This document shows positions 46,704-54,750 of a stretch of DNA of 64,000 nt, one piece after another. Source of the stretch: Deltaproteobacteria bacterium (lineage in GTDB: Bacteria > Desulfobacterota > Syntrophia > Syntrophales > Smithellaceae); NCBI GenBank assembly GCA_022710585.1, contig JAKLGV010000003.1, positions 1-64,000 of the forward strand, given 5' to 3'. A program made the position numbers and the translations under genes. A model generated the notes under the pieces. That model was not told the origin of the DNA. It saw only the letters and a program-made list of their open reading frames with translations, and did no database searches. How positions within the stretch are numbered: position 1 is the stretch's first letter; each line of letters starts with the position of its first letter.

Positions 46704-48245
46704 ATGTCATTTCAGGAAAACATCAAATGGATTGTCCCTCCTGGTCTTGTGCCCACGCTTGAGCAATTTAAAGAACATTGCGATGCTGCTGTACAAGAAA
46801 TGATGCCGGTGCTTATATATGGAGATACAGGTATTGGCAAGTCGTTATTCCTTCGCATTTATGAAGATATTTACAAAAGACAATTTGGACAAAAGATCAA
46901 AATAATCCGTGTAAATTGCTCTCATTTTGCAGGAGCAGATCCAAGGATTGCTCAAACTGAACTTTTCGGAGCAGTGAGAGGAGTAGCAAGCGGCATTAAC
47001 AAAAATATTGATGGAATGGTTTTCGTGGCTAATGATGGGCTTTTAGTTCTTGATGAAATTGGAGAACTTCCACTTGAAGTGCAGGCGATGCTTCTCACAT
47101 ATATCGAAACCGGTGAATTCAGAAAGTTGGGTTCATCTGAAACAGAAAAATCTAATGCGTTGATAGTAGCTGCAACAAATCGTCCGGAAGAATTGAGAAG
47201 AGATTTTTATCAAAGATTTTTTCCATTCCAGATCCCGTCCCTATATAAAAGACGTTTTGATGTTCTTTATTATTTTGCCAGTATTTATCCCGAATTAGTC
47301 CACCGATTAACAACTCAACAAGTCCTCTCTTTGATTGCCTATAACTGGCCAGGTAATGTTCGGGAGATTAAACGAATGGGATTACTTCTTAAAAGAAATA
47401 TAGGTAAAGCTGTTCTTAGTGAATCGAAAATTGAAGGCCAATCCGAGTATAAGGAATTGTCTAATTATGATTATGGGTGGGGTGTTATCAGTTTTGGTTC
47501 TGCACTATCTGAACTGGAAGAACTTTCTGAAGAAGAGAGAAACCGTCCGTATTCAACTATTCCGCCAGTTAGTAATCTAGACCAAATAAATGATATTCTA
47601 GAACAGCATTTTGTAAATACCGAACCTTTACGTTCCGTAATGAAAAGTCCGTTTAATGGTTTTCAAGAAAAAGCGTTATATCTTAACTCTGTTGATGATT
47701 CAGGAATTCAAATACTTGCTGAATTTGAACCATTTGAAAAAGCGTATAAGGGCTATAAGATATTTTGCGCTCTTTTTTTGCAAAATGAAAATCAAAACAG
47801 CAATGCCCTGCGACTGAAGCGGTATACGTTAGAAACACCGTTTTTTACCGTTACAGAACGAAGAAAATTAAGCAAATTAACCAAGGACGTGGGCTTATCC
47901 ATTGTCAAAGATCTTGCTGGTTTAAATGATGATGATATTGATCAAAGAATGAGGGAAATCACGTTTTCCGATAATCGAATCAATTTATTGAAAAATCTTT
48001 ATGAACGAAATCCGGACAATCTTTTCTTTCTTAATCTTTTCGGTGCGAAGAAAGATGAAGAATTGCAGACAGAAAAAATTGATCTATCCGGTTATAGACT
48101 CGAAGATTTATTGAAATCTTATTATTCTCAGATTTTACGAAAAACCGGCGGTGTTGAAAAGGTAGCTGCCGGTTTAGTAGGAATGCCTTATACGAGTTTT
48201 CGTGACGATTTAAGAAGGCTTGGTATAAAAAGAAAAATAATATGA
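46704..48245 (+). CDS. Sigma-54-activator-like AAA+ regulator lacking GAFTGA
   Basis: 513 aa from ATG 46704, picked because GTGGAGTATATCTT precedes it; the frame opens earlier at 46503 with a poor start and no family similarity. AAA+ domain at about residues 15-250: Walker A YGDTGIGKS (40-47), Walker B LLVLDEIGE, sensor motif NALIVAATNRP, and NWPGNVREIKRM. At the position of the sigma-54-binding GAFTGA loop it has ELFGAVRGVASG, which does not match, so ability to drive sigma-54 polymerase is doubtful. The middle is unknown, and the C-terminus (about 475-510) is Fis-like (GGVEKVAAGLVGMPYTSFRDDL). It is the first gene of the AT-rich accessory region and may control the elements in it. Confidence 0.75.
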   Translation: MSFQENIKWIVPPGLVPTLEQFKEHCDAAVQEMMPVLIYGDTGIGKSLFLRIYEDIYKRQFGQKIKIIRVNCSHFAGADPRIAQTELFGAVRGVASGINKNIDGMVFVANDGLLVLDEIGELPLEVQAMLLTYIETGEFRKLGSSETEKSNALIVAATNRPEELRRDFYQRFFPFQIPSLYKRRFDVLYYFASIYPELVHRLTTQQVLSLIAYNWPGNVREIKRMGLLLKRNIGKAVLSESKIEGQSEYKELSNYDYGWGVISFGSALSELEELSEEERNRPYSTIPPVSNLDQINDILEQHFVNTEPLRSVMKSPFNGFQEKALYLNSVDDSGIQILAEFEPFEKAYKGYKIFCALFLQNENQNSNALRLKRYTLETPFFTVTERRKLSKLTKDVGLSIVKDLAGLNDDDIDQRMREITFSDNRINLLKNLYERNPDNLFFLNLFGAKKDEELQTEKIDLSGYRLEDLLKSYYSQILRKTGGVEKVAAGLVGMPYTSFRDDLRRLGIKRKII

Positions 48246-48391
48246 GTAATACGGTATTCATATTATAATACGAATACCGTATTACTATATAAAATATTCA
48301 TACTTATGTTTCGCAAATAAATAATTAACGCAAATAAATAATTATTAATAAATACGGGTTGTTATACATTATGTAACAACCCGTATTTATT
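48245..48391. promoter_or_regulatory. Control region with two long inverted repeats and iteron-like direct repeats
   Basis: Overlapping the stop of the AAA+ gene is a perfect 15-bp inverted repeat, AGTAATACGGTATTC (48245-48259) with GAATACCGTATTACT (48272-48286). Then come two 16-bp direct repeats CGCAAATAAATAATTA (48312-48327 and 48329-48344), and a perfect 18-bp inverted repeat AATAAATACGGGTTGTTA (48347-48364) with TAACAACCCGTATTTATT (48374-48391). Both palindromes share ATACGG. Just after, TTGGCACACAACTTGA (48392-48407) resembles a sigma-54 -24/-12 with a poor -12. Suggested role: operator or origin. No T run follows, so simple terminators are unlikely. Confidence 0.55.
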
Positions 48392-48444
48392 TTGGCACAC
48401 AACTTGATTTCATTAAAGACAATGAAACATAGGAGGCTGCGAAA

Positions 48445-48627
48445 ATGAAACCAGAGTATGTTAATGAGAAAGAAGCAGCGCGTATCACGGGACTGGCTGT
48501 GAAAACGCTGCAAAACTTTCGCTACCTGAAACGAGAAATCCCTTATGCAAAAATAGGTTCAGCGTGCCGTTATAAAGTTCAGGATTTGATTGATTATATG
48601 GAGTCCAAAAGGGTGCATGTAAAATGA
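48445..48627 (+). CDS. AlpA/excisionase-like small HTH protein
   Basis: 60 aa. A helix-turn-helix runs from EKEAARITGLAVKTLQNFR, with the usual wing and a trailing DLIDYMESKRV. This is the MerR/AlpA-type fold of small phage and island excisionase/activator proteins. The ribosome site ATAGGAGGCTGCGAAA is strong. It lies 54 bp after the palindromic control region and is followed 14 bp later by the next gene. It may promote excision or control the element's genes. Confidence 0.75.
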   Translation: MKPEYVNEKEAARITGLAVKTLQNFRYLKREIPYAKIGSACRYKVQDLIDYMESKRVHVK

Positions 48628-48640
48628 TGAGGGGATATAT

Positions 48641-49138
48641 ATGAGGAAGAATCTACAATTTGTCAATGGCGCGAATAAGCCAAAAGCTGAAAACCCCATA
48701 AAAAGTAAACGAGCCGAATTATCCGTAGTCCTTAATGATTTTATTGAAAGCCGTAACTGTGTTTCTGGTTTTGGCATTTTTGACGGAATTCCAGAAGCAA
48801 CTCAATATGCTGAAAAAGTCTCAAAAAATCAGCTTAGAAAATTGACCAGACAAGGCTTGGTTCCTGCTGCCTTTATCGATTTTTTGGTCACTTTCGGAAT
48901 AAAAATAGATAATCAATGCAAGCAAAATATAACAGAAGGACACCTAGCCTCGATGCTACTATACGGGAAATGTGTTTGTGGAGAAAAGGAAGCAGAGTCC
49001 ACTGATGTAAGGTACATTTACACAACTGAAGAAGCAAGATCCGCAGCCAATTATATTGCAAAAAAAATTTTAACAAGTTCTGTACCTGATTTAAAGAAAT
49101 CATTCAGATTGACAGCACAATATGGCAAGCAAAATTAG
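48641..49138 (+). CDS. Unknown protein of the mobile region
   Basis: 165 aa. N-terminus MRKNLQFVNGANKPKAENP, Lys/Asn-rich and mostly alpha/beta, with KCVCGEKEAESTD near residue 108 (two close cysteines) and KKSFRLTAQYGKQN at the end. No family I recognise. Probably co-transcribed with the HTH gene (14 bp upstream) and ended by the terminator at 49276. Confidence 0.6.
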   Translation: MRKNLQFVNGANKPKAENPIKSKRAELSVVLNDFIESRNCVSGFGIFDGIPEATQYAEKVSKNQLRKLTRQGLVPAAFIDFLVTFGIKIDNQCKQNITEGHLASMLLYGKCVCGEKEAESTDVRYIYTTEEARSAANYIAKKILTSSVPDLKKSFRLTAQYGKQN

Positions 49139-49275
49139 CATAAAGATATAACTACTTTTGTGAAAATTTAATATTCAATTACTTTTGACAGTGTCAGCAA
49201 AAGCGGTTTTTTTATTTCGAAAAAAGGGGGGCTGCATTATGAAAACATAAAAACGATCAAATCGCGGTGAAGTGG

Positions 49276-49309
49276 AGCCGACTCCAGGGCATGGGAGTTG
49301 GCTTTTTCG
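49276..49309 (+). terminator. Rho-independent terminator
   Basis: AGCCGACTCC (49276-49285) pairs with GGAGTTGGCT (about 49293-49302, one G-T pair), followed by TTTTCGTTTTT. It closes the transcript of the HTH gene and its neighbour before the SpoVG-like gene. Confidence 0.65.
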
Positions 49310-49379
49310 TTTTTACAAACATTTATTTTTTTTGAGATTGAAAGATGCTCATTTCGACCTCGAGAAAGATGGTTAAAAA

Positions 49380-49712
49380 ATGTTAATTGATAATCATGAA
49401 ATTGAAGTTCTGGAAATCAGGCCATTCGTCAGTAAATCCATGCAAGCTTTTATTGATGTCAGAATCGATTTTGTTATTGCTTACGGTATGAAAATTATGA
49501 AAAACGAAAACAGCGAACTTTGGGTGGCTTTTCCGAGCATTGAAAAAGATGGGAAATATTTTGATTGCATTGGTATCGACAGCCGAAGTTTTGAGCGCCA
49601 ACTTAAGGCTGAAATTTTGAAACAGTACAGGCAAAAAATTGGCAACAATGCAAATGACTTCAATACTGCAACCCCAATTCCAACTTTTGATACATCTGAC
49701 TGGAGGGATTGA
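49380..49712 (+). CDS. SpoVG-like protein
   Basis: 110 aa. The core IEVLEIRPFVSKSMQAFIDV, FVIAYGMKIMKNENSELWVAFPS, then IEKDGKYFDCI and RQLKAEILKQY follows the SpoVG pattern (short beta-sheet domain, ...IVEG--GLFVAMPS). SpoVG proteins bind nucleic acids and modulate gene expression. In mobile elements related genes lie next to primases, as here: the stop overlaps the ribosome site of the D5-type gene, which starts 2 bp later. Weak ribosome site of its own. Confidence 0.55.
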   Translation: MLIDNHEIEVLEIRPFVSKSMQAFIDVRIDFVIAYGMKIMKNENSELWVAFPSIEKDGKYFDCIGIDSRSFERQLKAEILKQYRQKIGNNANDFNTATPIPTFDTSDWRD

Positions 49713-49714
49713 AG

Positions 49715-52087
49715 ATGCTGGTCTCATTCGCCAAGACTGTCCGATCCAGTGCAGTAGAGCGCATTGATTTTGATAATATAATAACAATGATGCGAACTGA
49801 TGTACTGATTCAAAAAAAAATATTGCATTTACGCTCCTTAAATCGTGAGGATGAACTCCGACGATATAAATCGTCGGAGTTGCCTTATTTTACTTTCGGC
49901 GAATTTCGTAACAACATACGAAGCGACGTCAATTTATTAAAAATTAAATTTATTATCATTGATATTGACAATCTAACTACAGAACAGACTGTCAAATTTA
50001 AGACGACACTGAAGGATGATGAGGGCGTTTTTTGTGCCTTCATTAGCCCTTCGGGGTTAGGTATTAAAATTATTTACGAACTTGACACAGAACTTACCGA
50101 GAAAACAAAATATAACAGATTGTACAAGGCTTTTCTCGATTGGTTCCGGGAGAAGTACGGAGTGGAACCGGATGAAAAAACATCTGACCCCAGCCGGCCA
50201 TGCTTTGTTTCACACGATCCAGATTTGATACTGCATGAACAACATGAGTTAGTATCCGTTACCGGATGCTTAGAATATTGGGAAAATAAATACGGTAAGA
50301 AAGAAAGTGCGCCACCTGCTTCAAATCCCAGGCAGAAGGATACATTGCCATCGCAATCTCAGCGTTTCCCCAACAGTATTGACATGCACGCATTATTGTT
50401 GGCTGTTGATTTTTTAATTAAAAAAAATAACGAGATGAGTGGGATCTACGATTCATACAACACGTGGCAGGTACTCGGTTTGTCTCTTGCGGCAATCGGT
50501 GAGCAAGGACGAGAACCATTTATCCGGCTCAGCTTGGGTAATACAAAATTTCATGATAGCGAAACTGACCTTCATAACGAATTCAATAAGCTGATAAAAT
50601 ATTACGGACTGAATCCTAATCCTGTCAGAATAAACACGTTGTTTCACATCGCCAAGCAGCATGGGTGGCAGTCTCCCCATAGTGTTAACGAGAATGATAG
50701 CCCAGTATATGATGGAAGCGATGTCGACAACGCTGAAATATTCATCCGTCATCACCTCAATGAGATTCGCGCGTTTCATAACTTTGGTAGTGACGACAAG
50801 CATAATACATTTTTTCGATGGTTTCTCTGGGATGGCAAAAGATGGAAAACTGACAGCAAAGCAGCAATATTTGACCTTATCAGGAAGACGATCAAACGGC
50901 TCAAAAAAGATGCGTTGAAGTGTCAAGATCGGAAGCTTGCTGATCGCATGGACGATGCCTCAAATGGACTGAAAAAGCTGCATAAGCAACGGGCCTTGTT
51001 ATATCAGGTGTCGACCGACGTAAGAATAACATTGGAAAATAAAGAAATAGACAGCGATCCTGATTTGTTCAACGTTCTAAACGGAACTCTCGATTTTTCC
51101 GGTCATGAAATCGTTTTCAGAAATCATGACAGGCAAGACAATATTACAAAAATTTCAAACGTAACATATGACGCCGACGCATCCTGTCCGCAGTGGCTTG
51201 CCTTTCTTGATAAGGTATGCAGTTCCAATAAAGATGTAATTTTATTTCTGCAAAAAGCAGTTGGACTTTCTCTTACTGGCGATATTTCGCAGCAATGCGT
51301 TTTTTTTATTTATGGATCCGGTGGTAACGGTAAATCAGTTTTTTTTAAAGTTCTTATGTATATTTTCGGCAATTATGCCCAGAAAGCTCCGGCCAGTATG
51401 CTGACGCAGCAACGGTTTTTGCCAATTCCAATCGACATTGCAAGACTCAAGGGAAGACGCTTCGTTGTCGCCTCAGAGCTTGATGAAGGAGCGGCGTTTG
51501 ATGAGGCTCGATTGAAGGATCTGACAGGCGGGGATGTCCTTGTTGCCCGCTTAATGCGTCAGGATTTCTTCGAATTCGAGCCAGTCCATAAACTGTGGCT
51601 ATTCGGAAATCATCGGCCAACAATCCATGGTACCGACGAGGGTATCTGGCGTAGAATGAAGCTTATCCCTTTCACGGCGGTCATATCACCGCAGGAGCGA
51701 ATTCCAATGAACATACTGGTAGCAACTCTGAAAGCTGAGGCTAGCGGTATTCTAAATTGGGCCATTGCTGGTTTAATCGATTATAGAAAATATGGATTGG
51801 GTTCACCACAAATTATTCAGGAAGCAACTGACGAATACAAAAAAGACAGCAACTCCATCGGTCGATTCATTGATGATTGTTGTGTCTTGGGATCTTCTCA
51901 CAGTTGTCTGGCTAAAGATCTTTATAAAAGTTTTATTAAATGGTCGCAGGATAATGGTGAATTAATTATCAGTCAGAAAAAATTTCACGCGAAGCTGCGC
52001 GATGCCGGTTATATCTCTGTAATCGGAACCGCTAATAAGACCTTTTGGAGGAACATTGGTATAAAGGCCGATGCTCATATAATTTAA
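49715..52087 (+). CDS. D5-type primase/helicase (phage or plasmid replication protein)
   Basis: 790 aa from ATG 49715; a TTG at 49709 is possible but the GGAGG spacing favours 49715. The N-terminal region (about 1-180) resembles the BT4734/VirE-type AEP/primase-related domain (KFIIIDIDNL, FCAFISPSGLGIKIIYE). A middle helical region follows. The D5_N and SF3 helicase part begins about residue 430 (GSGGNGKSVFFKVLM Walker A at about 535, VVASELDEG Walker B, LWLFGNHRPTI motif C, then EGIWRRMKLIPF). SF3 helicases unwind replication origins of phages, plasmids and satellites. It is the main sign that this segment is a mobile element able to replicate. Terminator-like hairpins follow. Confidence 0.85.
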   Translation: MLVSFAKTVRSSAVERIDFDNIITMMRTDVLIQKKILHLRSLNREDELRRYKSSELPYFTFGEFRNNIRSDVNLLKIKFIIIDIDNLTTEQTVKFKTTLKDDEGVFCAFISPSGLGIKIIYELDTELTEKTKYNRLYKAFLDWFREKYGVEPDEKTSDPSRPCFVSHDPDLILHEQHELVSVTGCLEYWENKYGKKESAPPASNPRQKDTLPSQSQRFPNSIDMHALLLAVDFLIKKNNEMSGIYDSYNTWQVLGLSLAAIGEQGREPFIRLSLGNTKFHDSETDLHNEFNKLIKYYGLNPNPVRINTLFHIAKQHGWQSPHSVNENDSPVYDGSDVDNAEIFIRHHLNEIRAFHNFGSDDKHNTFFRWFLWDGKRWKTDSKAAIFDLIRKTIKRLKKDALKCQDRKLADRMDDASNGLKKLHKQRALLYQVSTDVRITLENKEIDSDPDLFNVLNGTLDFSGHEIVFRNHDRQDNITKISNVTYDADASCPQWLAFLDKVCSSNKDVILFLQKAVGLSLTGDISQQCVFFIYGSGGNGKSVFFKVLMYIFGNYAQKAPASMLTQQRFLPIPIDIARLKGRRFVVASELDEGAAFDEARLKDLTGGDVLVARLMRQDFFEFEPVHKLWLFGNHRPTIHGTDEGIWRRMKLIPFTAVISPQERIPMNILVATLKAEASGILNWAIAGLIDYRKYGLGSPQIIQEATDEYKKDSNSIGRFIDDCCVLGSSHSCLAKDLYKSFIKWSQDNGELIISQKKFHAKLRDAGYISVIGTANKTFWRNIGIKADAHII

Positions 52088-52115
52088 AACAATGTGATTT
52101 GATAATATTTAAATA

Positions 52116-52150
52116 AAAAATGGGTGGGTTTGATCCATCCATTTTTGGGG
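52116..52150 (+). terminator. Terminator after the D5-type gene
   Basis: AAAAATGGGTGG (52116-52127) pairs with CCATCCATTTTT (52135-52146, one G-T). The 3' arm ends in T's, followed by GGGG. The A/T-rich arms on both sides suggest it may work in either direction. Confidence 0.5.
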
Positions 52151-52283
52151 GTTAGGCAAATTATGTATTTTAGGTAAATTATATTTTACCCCTACTTTTT
52201 TTAAAAACACTAAACTTTATATGGAAATGCCTAAAATGCCTAAATCCCTAATTATTTCTAATTTTATGTAGATTGATTTTTTT

Positions 52284-52318
52284 GGCAAGGTCATTTTAAC
52301 GACCTTGCCAATCTTTTT
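52284..52318 (+). terminator. Second terminator-like hairpin before the RecD2-N gene
   Basis: GGCAAGGTC (52284-52292) pairs perfectly with GACCTTGCC (52301-52309), followed by AATCTTTTT. It lies 37 bp upstream of the next start codon, so it could act as a transcription attenuator or as a terminator for readthrough. The rest of 52150-52283 holds no gene. Confidence 0.5.
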
Positions 52319-52345
52319 AACAAAAAACTTAATGGAGGATAAACC

Positions 52346-52834
52346 ATGAATAATACGGAAAAGATTGAAGCAGAAATTATGCAAATCATTTTCTCTAAGG
52401 CTGAGTCAGGATTTGCAGTGATTAGAGCGAAAGATGTAAATATGAAAAATATTTTCACTGCAGTAGGAAAAATCCAGGGTGCAAAAGTCGGTGCAATAAT
52501 TGAAATGAATGGTTATTGGTTCAATAGTGAAAAATACGGGGTGCAGTTTAAAGTGATGGGTTCATCAATATCCGTACCTCAAAACCTTGCAGGCATAATT
52601 AACTATTTAGGCTCTGCTTTTGTGGATGCAGTCGGCCACAAATCAGCCAGGAGAATTGTCGATTTCTTTGGAGAACAAACTTTAGACATTCTGGAGAACG
52701 ACATCGAAAAGCTCGCATTGGTGCCTGGAATCGGTCCGGTACGAGTTCGCAACATCATTCTCGCGTGGAACGAGCAAAAAACATTCAACATCATAATTAA
52801 GAGGGATTTGCTCTCAAAGAATGAGCATCATTGA
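52346..52834 (+). CDS. Stand-alone RecD2 N-terminal domain (OB fold and HhH)
   Basis: 162 aa. The pattern IMQIIFSKAESGFAVIRAKD, FTAVGKIQGAKVGAIIEMNGYW and KYGVQFKVMGS matches the N-terminal OB-fold of RecD2 (YrrC) helicases. LAGIINYLGSAFVDAVGHKSARRIVDFFGE and LALVPGIGPVRVRNI form the helix-hairpin-helix part. The protein ends there, without the helicase motor. It is a natural stand-alone fragment, or a remnant, likely to bind DNA ends or junctions. Strong ribosome site TGGAGGATAAACC, so it looks like a functional gene. Terminator follows at 52903. Confidence 0.7.
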   Translation: MNNTEKIEAEIMQIIFSKAESGFAVIRAKDVNMKNIFTAVGKIQGAKVGAIIEMNGYWFNSEKYGVQFKVMGSSISVPQNLAGIINYLGSAFVDAVGHKSARRIVDFFGEQTLDILENDIEKLALVPGIGPVRVRNIILAWNEQKTFNIIIKRDLLSKNEHH

Positions 52835-52902
52835 CTGTGCTAAATTGTTAAATTCATTAGTCCGATAATAATCAACTAAAATAAATATAGATCAATCATT
52901 GA

Positions 52903-52938
52903 AAAGCCCGCTGTGAAAATATCTCAGCGGGCTTTTTC
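52903..52938 (+). terminator. Rho-independent terminator
   Basis: AAAGCCCGCTG (52903-52913) pairs with CAGCGGGCTTT (52925-52935), followed by TTCG. A strong GC-rich stem in AT-rich surroundings, separating the RecD2-N gene from the TGT-like gene. Confidence 0.75.
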
Positions 52939-52955
52939 GTTTCAGGAGAAATAAT

Positions 52956-54017
52956 ATGGGTGACGTTCGATATGTAGTATCGGGGTGTCGCAGTGCAGAT
53001 CTATTCCCAGTAAAAGGAAGAAACGCAGCGCTCATGCTGGCAATCCCCAATATATTAAAAAACAATTCATCGCTAAAGAATGCTAATAAATTATCTAAAA
53101 GAAGCAAAGAATTATATTTTGATTCAGGAGGAAGACAAATTTATGAAATCACCAACAATAAAAGTAAGAGATACAAGCGATTCACATCGGAAAGAAACAA
53201 ACCGGTTTATTTTGGTGATACTTTAAATATTCATGTTTCACATCTGGAACAGGCAGTAAAAATGTTTCGGCCAAAATATCTTCTCGGTTTGGACTTTCCT
53301 ATTCGATCAAGTTCTGATCCGCAGGAGCAGAACAGGCGATTTCACAAAACGCTTAATATAAATTATTCCTGGGCGAAAAGTACAATTGCCATTAGAGACA
53401 AACATTTCCCGTATCTGAAAGTGATTTTGCCATTGCAGACTCAAAATATTCAAAATCTTCTTCAATACTGGAATCAAATTAAACATCTAAAACCCGATGG
53501 TGTGGCTTTACCCATGAGATGTTTTAAAAATGACAACAGGTTAATAGAAGTTCTTTTGGAAATTCATAAACTGAAAATCAAGGAAGTCCATTTATTGGGA
53601 AGTTCCAGAATTGGAACAATTATTATTAGTTCATTTCTGGCAAGAAATAACTATTTTCAGAATATTACTCTGGACAGTGGAACATGGCGACAGGCCGCAG
53701 ATCGAGGGAAAGTGATAATACCCTATGACTTGCGGGAAGTCCACATTGGTGATAAAAATTGCATAATTACCGAAAGAACAAGTAAACTGCCGAAAGAATG
53801 GACATTAAAACTTATGAAAGTTATCGATGCTGCCGGGGGGAGTAATGAACATAAGAAGTTGAGGGAGTTTAATTTTGCTGCAATTCAAACAACGATTAAA
53901 GACATACAAAAAAATGCCGACACACCATTAAAAATAAAAACCTATTTATCCGAAAGATCAACAAGAACCGAAGATATTGAAAAAATCTGTCATCTATTAA
54001 ACAGAATACCGACCTAA
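52956..54017 (+). CDS. TGT-superfamily protein, DpdA-like
   Basis: 353 aa. Aligns by eye with tRNA-guanine transglycosylase: DSGG at residues 56-59 (substrate-base loop DSGGFQ, with Arg for Phe), LGLDFPI with Asp113 at the AFDECTP position, LPLQTQNIQNLLQ at the substrate Gln loop, DGVALPM at the GLAVGE loop, and ITLDSGTWRQAADRG with Asp240 at the catalytic aspartate. The TGT zinc site (CxCxxC...H) is missing. This combination is typical of DpdA-type enzymes, which put 7-deazaguanine bases into DNA; other TGT paralogs cannot be ruled out. No preQ0 synthesis gene is in view, so the base would come from the host queuosine pathway. Good ribosome site CAGGAGAAATAAT. It is the last plus-strand gene before 54128. 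Confidence 0.6.
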   Translation: MGDVRYVVSGCRSADLFPVKGRNAALMLAIPNILKNNSSLKNANKLSKRSKELYFDSGGRQIYEITNNKSKRYKRFTSERNKPVYFGDTLNIHVSHLEQAVKMFRPKYLLGLDFPIRSSSDPQEQNRRFHKTLNINYSWAKSTIAIRDKHFPYLKVILPLQTQNIQNLLQYWNQIKHLKPDGVALPMRCFKNDNRLIEVLLEIHKLKIKEVHLLGSSRIGTIIISSFLARNNYFQNITLDSGTWRQAADRGKVIIPYDLREVHIGDKNCIITERTSKLPKEWTLKLMKVIDAAGGSNEHKKLREFNFAAIQTTIKDIQKNADTPLKIKTYLSERSTRTEDIEKICHLLNRIPT

Positions 54018-54127
54018 AAGACCAGATTTAAATAAGCTCTATTGATGCTATGAGAACAGTTGGGATGCTGACCGTGACGCCAATGGAATATTTCAAAGGA
54101 ATACATCAAAGGAAGGATTTTACTGTT

Positions 54128-54412
54128 TCAGTCTCTGTCTTTGTTTGATACCCGGTCTTCCAATAATGCCCTTATTGCCGGTTTTACATAGACATCACTC
54201 AGGTCGAACTGCTGTAATGCCTTTATTGCCACCTGAATCTTTCCCTGCACAGTGGTCTTGGAATTGAGAATCAGAATATATTTACCTTCAACAAAACATA
54301 GACCGCCGGAACTGGAAACGTCATCAATGTTTATATTTTCATCACGGACAAGTATCCCGAGTCGGTCCGCAAGTTCCTCCAGGTGACGTAAAGTGATTTC
54401 GTCATCAACCAT
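54128..54412 (-). CDS. Small conserved protein coupled to the YvlD gene
   Basis: 94 aa from ATG 54412, which overlaps the stop of the YvlD-like gene (TAATG). It has LRHLEELADRLGILVRDENINIDDVSSSGGLCFVEGKYILIL, then KIQVAIKALQQFDLSDVYVKP. I take it for a conserved protein of delta-proteobacterial genomes of unknown function, seen in this coupled arrangement. The frame upstream of this ATG to 54526 only reads the YvlD gene out of frame. Confidence 0.6.
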   Translation of the reverse strand: MVDDEITLRHLEELADRLGILVRDENINIDDVSSSGGLCFVEGKYILILNSKTTVQGKIQVAIKALQQFDLSDVYVKPAIRALLEDRVSNKDRD

Positions 54413-54750
54413 TAATCGAGCAAATAATTTAATGCAATTGAGAAAATTGAAAAGACCAGTGCAGCTAAAAACGCCGGCCAGAAGCCAGAAATCTGAAATC
54501 CTTTCACGAGTGCGGAAACAAGCCAAAACATCAATCCGTTAATTACTAAAATAAATAATCCCAGTGTCAGTATATTAATCGGCAAAGTTAACAGTATCAA
54601 TATCGGTTTGATTAAAGCGTTTACAAAAGCAAGAATCAAAGCCGCTACCAGAGCTGTGCCAAAATTCTTAACCGATACTCCAGGAACAACATAAGGGATG
54701 AGCATTAATAAACCTGCATTAACAACCCAACGAAGTATAGTGTTTAACAT
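54412..54750 (-). CDS. YvlD/phage-holin-4-type membrane protein
   Basis: 112 aa and very hydrophobic, with about four membrane helices. The text ILRWVVNAGLLMLIPYVVPGV, LVAALILAFVNALIKPILILLTLPINILTLGLFILVINGLMFWL and GFWPAFLAALVFSI is typical of the YvlD family (phage holin family 4 by name). Envelope-stress-related in some bacteria; no lysis function is implied. It may be host-derived rather than part of the element. The ribosome site TAGGAGGCCTT is strong. Confidence 0.85.
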   Translation of the reverse strand: MLNTILRWVVNAGLLMLIPYVVPGVSVKNFGTALVAALILAFVNALIKPILILLTLPINILTLGLFILVINGLMFWLVSALVKGFQISGFWPAFLAALVFSIFSIALNYLLD

